Assembly: GCF_023208015.1 (NCBI RefSeq)
Contig: NZ_CP051627.1
Coordinates: 1,302,001-1,366,000 of the forward strand
DNA: 64,000 nucleotides
Source of the DNA: Thermobifida alba
GTDB lineage: Bacteria; Actinomycetota; Actinomycetes; Streptosporangiales; Streptosporangiaceae
Direction of reading: 5' to 3'
Shown: positions 9,306-16,641 of the stretch, one piece after another
Position numbering within the stretch: position 1 is the stretch's first letter
How the letters are laid out: each line of letters opens with the position of its first letter
The notes under the pieces: generated by a model
What the model saw: the letters and a program-made list of their open reading frames with translations, nothing else
Databases searched by the model: none
What the model was told of the DNA's origin: nothing
Position numbers and translations under genes: made by a program

Positions 9306-9936
9306 TCAGGACTTCCAGGGGCCGATGCGGTCCAGGCGGCGGCGCTGCTGGCGGGCGGCGGCCGCGTGCGGTGAGGCGGTCGGCGACCGCGGCGCGGTGC
9401 TCGACGGGGTGGTGGTCGTCGTACTTGAACTTGGCGCGCACCTCGCAGACCTGCAGGCGCAGGCCGCGGACGCCGGACAGCATCCGGCCGTAGGGGGGCT
9501 GGCCGACGGCGACGACGGCGTGGTCGCCGTCGGGGTGGAAGTGGGCCATCTGGCGGCGCAGCAGTTCGGCCTTGCCCTCGGCGTCGTCGACGATGTCGGC
9601 GCGGCAGGTGAACTGGACGGCCGTGTAGTAGCTGGTGGGCACCCCCTCCCGGGGCGGGGTGGCGGCGCCGGCACGCCAGGGGCCGGGGACGAAGGCGTAG
9701 TCGCCGACGACGGTGAGGACGACGTTGGGGTCGCGCTCGATCGCCGCCCAGACCGGGTTGGGGCGGGCGAGGTGGACCAGCAGGTGGCTCCCGTCGCGGG
9801 TGAAGTGGGTGGGCACGACGAGGGGCGGCCGGCCGGGCGGCCCGTTGACGCACAGCTGACCGAAGTCGTGGCCTTCGGCGAGCCAGGCCTGCCATTCGGC
9901 GTCGTCCAGGGCGGCGTCCCAGGGGTGGATGAGCAT
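9306..9936 (-). CDS. FMN-binding negative transcriptional regulator, PaiB family (3' frameshift)
   Basis: From the ATG at 9936 (GAGGAGG six bases upstream) the protein begins 'MLIHPWDAALDDAEWQAWLA', then shows 'VVPTHFTRDG', 'HLARPNPVWAAI' and 'TSYYTAVQFTC', the typical PaiB split-barrel flavoprotein pattern. It ends with the conserved 'AKFKYDDHHPVEHRAAVAD'. PaiB proteins bind FMN and in Bacillus act in sporulation control; many homologues are probably enzymes. Just after 'VADRLTA' the frame that leads to a normal family-like ending ('RQQRRRLDRIGPWKS', stop at 9306) is offset by one, whereas the uninterrupted frame runs on into GC shadow sequence. A one-base indel near 9370, real or a sequencing error, is inferred. 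All conserved parts lie before it. Confidence 0.7.
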
Positions 9937-10049
9937 GTCGGACCTCCTCGGGCCGGCGGGCGGGGCTCGCCCGGATCGGGGAACCGTACCGCAGCCCGGG
10001 TGCCGCGCGCCGCACCGCCCTTCCCGGCCCACGTGCCCCGGCCTCGGAG

Positions 10050-10760
10050 TCACCGGTTCACCGGAGTCTCGTGGCGCACGTTCCGGTCCTCCTCACCCGT
10101 CTTCGGGAAGCCGGTCCCGACAGCGGGCTCACCCGCCCCGTCACCGCCGTCACCGTCCTCACCTCCGGCTCTCCTGTCGGGGAGGAGGAAAGCGACGACC
10201 AAGGCGACCACTACGCCGATCAAGGACCACTCGGGTCCTTCGAAACAGAACACGACCATCGTGGCGGGGAAGGTGCAGAGCAGCACAGTGGTTCCGATGG
10301 TGGACAGGAACGGTCGGACTTTCCACCCTGTTCTGACCTCTGCCTCACCGACGGCTCCGCTTTCCCGGATGCCGGTCTCACCGAGGAGCAGCAGTATGAA
10401 TCCGACCGTCCCCACACATGCCGCACCGAAGATGAGCAGGTCGGATCCTCCGGACAGATCGATGGCCATCATCGCGGGGAAGGTGCCGAGGAGCACAGCG
10501 GACCCGATCGTGGACAGGAGGAGCCGGAAATCCTTCCGGCTCATTCCGGTGTTGCCACCATCGGTATTCCCATCGGCCCCACCACCGGTCCCGTCGAAGA
10601 AGAACGACAGAAAGAGTCCGGAAATCCCGATGCCCGCTATGCCGAGGTTGATCCGTTCGGTTCCCCCCAGACAACCGCTGATCGCCAGGGCGGGTGCCAT
10701 GCCGATGAACAGGGCTGTCCCGAGGACGGCCAGGAGTGTCCGAAAGCCTGTCAACCCCAT
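10050..10760 (-). CDS. Membrane protein built of repeated two-helix units, unknown function
   Basis: A 236-residue protein that I do not recognise. It has about seven hydrophobic segments and three copies of a related unit: 'RTLLAVLGTALFIGMAPALA', 'RLLLSTIGSAVLLGTFPAMM' and 'RPFLSTIGTTVLLCTFPATM'. Each is followed by a small Gly-rich loop and a second hydrophobic helix. The linker between units 1 and 2 is Gly/Asp-rich, and the C-terminal tail is charged and probably cytoplasmic. The start ATG at 10760 has GGAGAGA upstream. It stands alone between the PaiB-like gene and the recombinase pseudogene. The codon third positions look less GC-saturated than in neighbouring housekeeping genes, which might suggest recent arrival. 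Confidence 0.65.
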   Translation of the reverse strand: MGLTGFRTLLAVLGTALFIGMAPALAISGCLGGTERINLGIAGIGISGLFLSFFFDGTGGGADGNTDGGNTGMSRKDFRLLLSTIGSAVLLGTFPAMMAIDLSGGSDLLIFGAACVGTVGFILLLLGETGIRESGAVGEAEVRTGWKVRPFLSTIGTTVLLCTFPATMVVFCFEGPEWSLIGVVVALVVAFLLPDRRAGGEDGDGGDGAGEPAVGTGFPKTGEEDRNVRHETPVNR

Positions 10761-11242
10761 TCTGGTCTCTCCTCTGCTGCTGACTGGAATGCGTGTTCGA
10801 ACGTGTGAAGGTCCGCCAGGCGGATCGTCGTGGCGTTTCAGGACAGGGCCGAGGGGCGGGGCAGGTGGAGTTTGTCCGTCGGGAAAGGTTTCGAAAAGCA
10901 TAAGGCAACCACCGCCGACACGCGCAGACCGCCGATGAAGAGCCCATTGGAAAGGGATGACGGGACAGAACAGAAACCCCGCTTCCCACAGGGGACACTG
11001 CTTTCTGAACCGGCATCGGTGACGCCTCGAAGAAGCGTCGAAGCAATCGTCAGGAGTCCTGCCGTGCTCGTCGCATCCGAGCAGAGAACTGTCACGCTGT
11101 GCGGAGACCGGGACGTGGGCAACAACGGAGCAGGATCGTGCGCTGAGCCTTCTTCGCTCAGGTCAGAGAGGTGACACGTCCCGATGGTCGCGTCCTTGGG
11201 AGAGTCGCCGCAGATGGTCTGCGATAGCCCCGGGAGGCGGCG
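10761..11242. other. Intergenic region without a recognisable gene
   Basis: About 480 bases between the divergent membrane protein and the recombinase pseudogene. Open frames exist on both strands, but none has an SD site together with recognisable protein sequence. It presumably holds the promoters of both flanking genes. GGGAGGCGG at its right end is the SD of the recombinase. Confidence 0.5.
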
Positions 11243-12161
11243 ATGGGCACGATCCACCGGCTCGACACCGCTACCACGGTCCCCACCATTGCCGAGGCGG
11301 CCGAAGCGTTCCTCGCTGGTACAGGTAATCCCAACACCGCTCGCGCCTACCGCAGCGCACTGGTTGCGCTCGCAGACCGGTTCGGTGCCCACCGTCCGCT
11401 GCCAGTACTGGATGGCGAGCAGATCCCGGACCGTGTGGCCGACTGGTTCGCCGCGACTTGGGGCACGGCGGCGCCTGCGACGTTCAACGCCCGCTTGGGC
11501 GCGCTGGCCTCGGCCGCGGCCCGGTGGCGTGACCAAGGGTGGCTGTCCGGTGACCCACTGGTGCGCATCCGCCGCCTGCCCCGCACCCCCGACCACACTC
11601 GGGCTCTGGACCGCGCCGAGGTCGAGCGCCTGCTCACCCGGGAAGGGGCCGCCCTGCGCGAGCGCACCCTGTGGCAGCTGCTGTACGAATCAGCGGCGCG
11701 CGCCGAGGAGGTGCTCGCCCTGGACGTCGAGGAACTGGACCTGCGCAACCGCCGGGCGAAGGTGCGACGTAAGGGCGGTGCGGCCGACGTCATCACCTGG
11801 CGTACCGCCACCGCGCGGCTACTGCCCCGGCTGCTGGTCGGCCGCTCCTCCGGCCCGGTGTTCCCCACCGACCGGCGCGCCCGGGTCGAGCTACCTGCCA
11901 AGGACATCGACGCCGGCTCAGGGCGGGCCCGGCTGTCCCACCGGAGGGCCGCCGAGCTGTTCAGCACGGCTGCCGGCGGGGCGACGCAGCACCAGCTGCG
12001 GCACCCTCCTCACCCACGCGACTGAGGAGGGTGCCAACACCTCCACCCTGCTCGCCTACTCCGGTCATACCTCGGCGGCTTCCCTGGCCCGCTACGCCCG
12101 GGTTTCACCTGAAGGGCCGACCCGTTGGCAGGCAGGGCGCGACCCGGCACGCAGGAGCTGA
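11243..12161 (+). pseudogene. Tyrosine recombinase, frameshifted at its H-x-x-R box
   Basis: The ATG at 11243 follows GGGAGGCGG. The N-terminal core-binding domain ('NPNTARAYRSALVALADRF') and most of the catalytic domain are intact, with the catalytic Arg in 'YESAARAEEVLALD' and a Lys in 'VRRKGG'. At about 12004 the frame breaks exactly in 'QHQLRH', giving an early stop at 12025. The family-like continuation ('LLTHATEEGANTSTLLAYSG', 'LARYARVSPEG' with the Tyr nucleophile) lies in another frame and ends at 12161. A two-base loss would explain it. The product would lack the second His and the Tyr and be inactive, unless the shift is a sequencing error or programmed. Confidence 0.8.
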
Positions 12162-12262
12162 GCCACGCAGACCGTGTTTTCCGGTCACCGGTTCCTAACT
12201 TCTTTTTTTCGGACATTAAGATGCTTCGCACGTAGGGGAAATTAGAAGAATGTCAATCCTGG

Positions 12263-12276
12263 GGCCACATGTGGCC
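12263..12276. repeat. 14-bp perfect palindrome
   Basis: GGCCACATGTGGCC lies in the 277-base gap between the broken recombinase and the Tn3 remnant. It could be part of a terminator or a leftover of a mobile-element end. No other function is supported. Confidence 0.3.
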
Positions 12277-12438
12277 ATGAGGTCAAGCTGTTCATGATGT
12301 GCAACTGGTTCTCCAGGTCCCGCCCACCTTGAAAAACAGGAGAGGCGGAGCCCGCTGTGTTCGAATGGAAATGAACCGTCCACCGAATCGTCCTTCAGAA
12401 ACGACCCAGGCTGGATGTTCTTCCTTCCGGCGAAGGCT

Positions 12439-12893
12439 TCACTTTTCAGTCTCGTCGACGTCGCTGTCGGGGGCGCCCAGCGGACGCAGCCCTTCGGGCA
12501 TCTCGGGCAGGGAGAAGGAGCGGCGGCCCAGCATGTTGATGTGCTTGCGGATGAACGGCGAGAGCCGCGCCACGTCTTCGTCGCGCACGTCGACCCCCTC
12601 GGCACGGACTCGGCACGGAGCTTGTCCAGGGCAGTGTTCGTGTAGCGGGTGTTGAACAGCACGACGGCGTTGAGGACCAGGCCCAGCGCGCCGAGTTGGT
12701 CCTCCATGCCCTCGTGGTAGCGCTGGTAGAGGTGGCCATGCTTGCCATGGAAGATAAGGCGGGCCAGGGCGTGGCGACCTTCCTGGAGGTTGGAGTGGGC
12801 CTTGATGGTGCGCCGGTAGCCGGATTCGTCGGCTAGGCGCAGGATGTGCAGGGTTTTGGGGATGCGGCCGAAGTGGGCGATGGCATCGCTCAT
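12439..12893 (-). mobile_element. Tn3-family transposase, C-terminal remnant
   Basis: Reading leftwards from 12893, 'GRIPKTLHILRLADESGYRR', 'AHSNLQEGRHALARLIFHG' and 'YRHEG/YHEGMEDQLGALGLVLN' give the strongly conserved C-terminal part of Tn3-family transposases, followed by 'LFNTRYTNTALDKLR'. A frameshift then moves the ending to another frame ('VRDEDVARLSPFIRKHINML', 'LPEMPEGLRPLGAPD'), which stops at 12439. Only about 150 of the usual ~1000 residues remain, so the element is dead. No resolvase or terminal inverted repeat was identified. The remnant abuts the truncated 5' end of the next gene, which suggests that insertion or deletion by the transposon damaged it. Confidence 0.82.
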
Positions 12894-12993
12894 CGGGGTG
12901 GTTCGGCCATTTGTTCGCCTTGGTGTCTTCTGTCCTTGCCAGTCCGCCACAATTTGGACAGATCGGAACGGGATGGAAAGAGAACCTGCCTGA

Positions 12994-14080
12994 TGTCCCC
13001 ACGATGGCCTGCAGGACGGTGATGAGGAGGTCGAGGAGCTACTCCCGATCTTCGATCCCGAACTTCCCTCGAAGGTGAGGGAGAGGCTCAGCCGTGCTCC
13101 TAAGCGTCTTGTCCCTGCTGAGAAGAAGCCCACGCGCGTCAAGCCCCAGAACGCCGATCCCCTCTCACCTGCGACCAAGGTGGTTATGGCGATCAGTCTT
13201 CTGGCGTTAACTGCTCTGGTGACTGCGCTGGTGGCGTGGCTGGCCGCCGCGCTCATGCCGCTGCTGGTCGGGCTCTCGGCCCTGCTGCTGCTCGTGGGAA
13301 TCGTGGCCGGTTTTGTGGCGGGCGGTGTGGGGTGGACTGACTGCTCTGGTCCTCGCGGGTGTAATCATCGCTGTCGGCCAGTGGCTGGGACGGGACGGAG
13401 TTGTTGTTCTACTGTCGGTTCTTACCGCCCTGTTCGGGATTCTGGTCACGATCAGGGCGGTCTTCGGCGATGCCCACGACAGCCGCCCCAGGCCAACCAC
13501 CACCGCTACCTGCTCCCCGCCGACTTCGACACACACGGACGTGCCCTGCTGCTGCGTGTGCAGCGGACCCGGCATTTGGTGAAGAAGGCCTCCAAGGTCC
13601 TGGGGGGATGCTTTCGACAGCGAGCAGGCGATGATGCTGCTGCGTGAACAGGAGTGGCAACTGGCACGGCTGCTGTACAAGCAGCAGAGACTCGGCGAAG
13701 AGCTGAAAGAGCGCGCGGAGAACGCGGTCTCCGAGACCGTTCGCGAATCGATGCGGCCACAGTTTGAGGCGATTCGCGCTGTTGAGAAGGCCATCGAACA
13801 GCGAGTCGCGGCCATCGTCGCTTATGGGGACAAGGTGCGCCTGGCCATGACCAAGCAGCGCGAGCGGGAGCAGATCGAGGCTGCCCAGGCACGCGACGAC
13901 GCATACGGGGAGCTCCTCGCCGAGGCCGCCACCAAACAGCTTGGCGCCGACCACCTGCGCACGGTCACGGATTTGGAGGCCATCCGCAAGGTGTGGGAGG
14001 CCAGTATCCGGGAGGTGTCGGAGGCAGGGCGGTGGCTGGCCGAAGCCGCTGATCTGCTGTCCTCCGACGAACCGGACTGA
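12994..14080 (+). pseudogene. Two-helix membrane / coiled-coil protein, broken by frameshifts
   Basis: Three frames must be joined to read one protein. First comes an acidic lead-in with 'PIFDPELPSKVRERLSRAP', then a hydrophobic helix ('ALTALVTALVAWLAAALMPL'), then in the next frame a second helix ('GLTALVLAGVIIAVGQWLG'). Then 'HHRYLLPADFDTHGRALLLR' and, after a G6 run near 13605, a long charged coiled-coil from 13631 to the stop at 14080 ('EQEWQLARLLYKQQRLGEEL'). The pattern 'YLLPADFD..ARALL.R' is a motif I recall from conserved hypothetical actinobacterial proteins. There is no convincing start: the frame is open from 12994 and the true N-terminus seems lost next to the Tn3 remnant. Some shifts fall in homopolymers and could be sequencing errors. 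Confidence 0.6.
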
Positions 14081-14262
14081 TCTTTCCCAAAGAAGAATTC
14101 GGAGGCGGAGGAGCGGCGGCGTGCTGCCGACGCCCAGGAAGTTCAGCGTTGCGGTCGCAGAGGCTGCGTCGCAGGGCTCGTGTCTCTGGTTTGTCGTCTG
14201 GTTTGCAGTAACAGTAACTCTGCAGGCAGTTGGCTTGTGTGGGGGTAGGAGGAAGCCTCGCC

Positions 14263-16347
14263 GTGGCCGGGGTTGTGGTGGAACGATGGGCTGTTATGGG
14301 CCGGTCGGTGAAGATCCTCCTCGCGCTCACAGCCACTCTGCTGTGGGGTGGTGGCGTGGCGGTGATGGTGTGGGTGGCGGGGGGCTGGTCGTGGCAGGCG
14401 GCAGAACGCGCCGGCTGGCTGGCCGCCATCGCCGCCCTGCTGCTCCCCGCCACGGGGCTGTGGGTCTGGGCGCTGCGGCCTGGTGCCCAAGCCGCCGAGC
14501 CACCGACGCAACCAGGGCCGGGACCGTCGTCGGCCACCAACACCGTGCGAGGCGACGTCTCGGGGCAGGCGGTCCAAGCCCACACCATCGAATCACTCAC
14601 CATCCAGTCTGTTCCCCCGGCCCAGCAGCGCGACCCGACCTGGTGGTCGGCACCGGTGGCCGCGGTGGATCCGCTGGAGGTGGGGGTGCACCGCTCCAGA
14701 GAAGGCCTACCCTCGTACGTGGCGCGTGACTGCGAGACCCAGCTGGCCCAGCACTTGGACCAGGCGGTCGAGCGCGGGGGCCTGGTGTTGGTGGTGGGCC
14801 CCTCCACCGCGGGCAAGACCCGCGCGGCCTGGACCGCGGTGGCCACCCGGTGCCCGGATCGGGAGGTGTTCGTGCCCGACCCGGGCACCGACCTGACCCG
14901 CCTCGCAGACGCCGTAGGCGCCCACGCCCGAACCGGCAGGCGGGCAGTGGTGTGGCTGGACGACCTCGACAAACACCTCAACGAGGGAAGCCGCCTCACC
15001 GGCTCCCTGCTCAACCAGTTCCACCACGCGGGCGCGGTGGTGGTGGCCACCATGCGCCAGGGCATCCACACCCGCCTCACCGCCCCCGGCCCGGCGGTAC
15101 GCACCCCAGAGGAAAGCGAACTGAAGGTGGGTGAGGAGGAACGGCGCCTGCTGCGTGACGTCGATGCGGTGGAGGTGGCCCGGCAGTGGAGCGGCGCGGA
15201 ACTGGACCGCGCCCAAAACAGCGGGGATACCGCGGTGGTCGAGGCGGCGTGCCGCCAACGCGCCGGTCATGGGCACGGGGTGGGCGAGTACCTGTCCTCG
15301 GCCCCCCAACTGCTCGCCCTGTGGCAGGCCCAGCGGGACCTATCCACCAGTGAGGGCGGGCATCCGCGGGCGTTTCGGGTGGTGGCCGCCTCCGTGGACC
15401 TGGCCCGCATCGGCGTCGAACACGCCGACCGGGACTTGTTGCAGGCCGCCCACGAACTCTACGACCTGTCCGCGGTGCTGCGCCCCAAGTCCTTCGACCA
15501 GGCGCTGGACTGGGCCACCCGCACCCACGAGGACACCTGCGGCCTGCTGCTGCCCGCCACCACCGACGACCCGCCAACAGAGTGGCGGCCCTTCGACTAC
15601 CTCGTCGACCAGATCACCACCCCCATCCCCGACGCCCTGTGGCACCTCGCCCTGGAGCATGCCACCAACCCCCACACCCACACCGCCATCGGACGAGCCG
15701 CCCACGACCACGACCGCCCCGCCATCGCCGAAACCGCCTTCCGCCGCGCCGCCGACGCAGAACACCCCCACGCCATGAACGGCCTCGGTGTTCTGCTCCA
15801 TGAGCGGGGGGAAGTGGAGGAGGCGGAGTCCTGGTACCGCCGCGCCGCCGAGGCCAATGTCTCCATTGCCATGCGCAATCTCGGACTCCTGCTCGACGCG
15901 CGGGGAGAATCGGCGGAGGCGGAGTCCTGGTACCGCCGCGCCGCCGAGGCCAATATCCCCGCCGCCATGAGCAACCTCGGACTCCTGCTGGCTGAGCGGG
16001 GGGAAGTGGAAGAGGCGGAGTCCTGGTACCGTCACGCCATCAAGGCTGGCCACCCCATCGCCATGGTCAACCTCGGCTTCCTGCTGGAGAAGCGGGGGAA
16101 GAAAGAAGAAGCCGAGCAGTGGTATCGGCACGCCATCAAGGCTGGCCACCCCATCGCCATGCGCAATCTCGGCTTCCTGCTGGAGGAGCGGGGGGAGAGG
16201 GAAGAAGCCGAGGTCTGGTACCGGCGCGCCATTGACACGGCGAGCAATGCCAACACTAAGTGCAATCTCGGCGTCCTGTTGGAGGAGCGGAGACGGGAGG
16301 CGGAGCAATGGCGGCGGGTCGTCGAGGAGGCAGCCGAGGAGGACTAG
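14263..16347 (+). CDS. Membrane-anchored P-loop NTPase with Sel1/TPR-like repeats (STAND-like)
   Basis: A 694-residue protein. Two N-terminal hydrophobic helices ('VKILLALTATLLWGGGVAVM', 'LAAIAALLLPATGLWVWAL') are followed by a Pro-rich linker and a short 'VRGDVSGQAVQAHTIESL' segment like the G-V-x-G-x-VVQA strands seen upstream of NTPase domains in actinobacterial proteins. Walker A is GPSTAGKT (about 179-186) and Walker B-like VVWLDDLD about 229-236. From about residue 490 come at least six 36-residue repeats of the form 'AMRNLGLLLDARGESAEAES', typical of Sel1-like helical repeats. The start GTG at 14263 has AGGAGGA nine bases upstream; ATG 14296 is an alternative. The next gene encodes a paralogous NTPase. 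The role is unknown; a sensor/effector ATPase, as in defence, is an inference. Confidence 0.75.
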   Translation: MAGVVVERWAVMGRSVKILLALTATLLWGGGVAVMVWVAGGWSWQAAERAGWLAAIAALLLPATGLWVWALRPGAQAAEPPTQPGPGPSSATNTVRGDVSGQAVQAHTIESLTIQSVPPAQQRDPTWWSAPVAAVDPLEVGVHRSREGLPSYVARDCETQLAQHLDQAVERGGLVLVVGPSTAGKTRAAWTAVATRCPDREVFVPDPGTDLTRLADAVGAHARTGRRAVVWLDDLDKHLNEGSRLTGSLLNQFHHAGAVVVATMRQGIHTRLTAPGPAVRTPEESELKVGEEERRLLRDVDAVEVARQWSGAELDRAQNSGDTAVVEAACRQRAGHGHGVGEYLSSAPQLLALWQAQRDLSTSEGGHPRAFRVVAASVDLARIGVEHADRDLLQAAHELYDLSAVLRPKSFDQALDWATRTHEDTCGLLLPATTDDPPTEWRPFDYLVDQITTPIPDALWHLALEHATNPHTHTAIGRAAHDHDRPAIAETAFRRAADAEHPHAMNGLGVLLHERGEVEEAESWYRRAAEANVSIAMRNLGLLLDARGESAEAESWYRRAAEANIPAAMSNLGLLLAERGEVEEAESWYRHAIKAGHPIAMVNLGFLLEKRGKKEEAEQWYRHAIKAGHPIAMRNLGFLLEERGEREEAEVWYRRAIDTASNANTKCNLGVLLEERRREAEQWRRVVEEAAEED

Positions 16348-16363
16348 TCGCTGTCCGAGCGCT

Positions 16364-16395
16364 GAAAAAAAGGGGGCGACTGCACTCCCCCGTTT
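16364..16395 (+). terminator. Weak hairpin after the first NTPase gene
   Basis: An A-run precedes GGGGG, and CCCCC pairs with it across a ten-base loop, followed by GTTTGTCTGTTTTG. The stem is short, so if it terminates it is probably partial and would let some transcription reach the second NTPase gene. Confidence 0.3.
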
Positions 16396-16641
16396 GTCTG
16401 TTTTGTGATGATGTCTGGTTTGCGGTAAACAGGGCTTGCCCACCCACGTCGGCGCCGTTGTTCGACTTCCCGGTGTGTTCACCGATTCCCTGATAACAGC
16501 AAGGGCTTTTGGACGTACTGGAGGCCACCGGGCGTCGGGTTGCGTCGGGCGGGTCGGCACTGGAACTGTCGGATGGGTTCTTCCCGATCACCTGGTTCCG
16601 GGAGTGGGCGGTTGAGGCGGCTAAGAGGGCAGAATTGGAGC

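Noticed and set aside
8118-12161. Integrated element bounded by att repeats between the two recombinases
   Set aside because: No matching direct repeats or tRNA edge could be found by eye.
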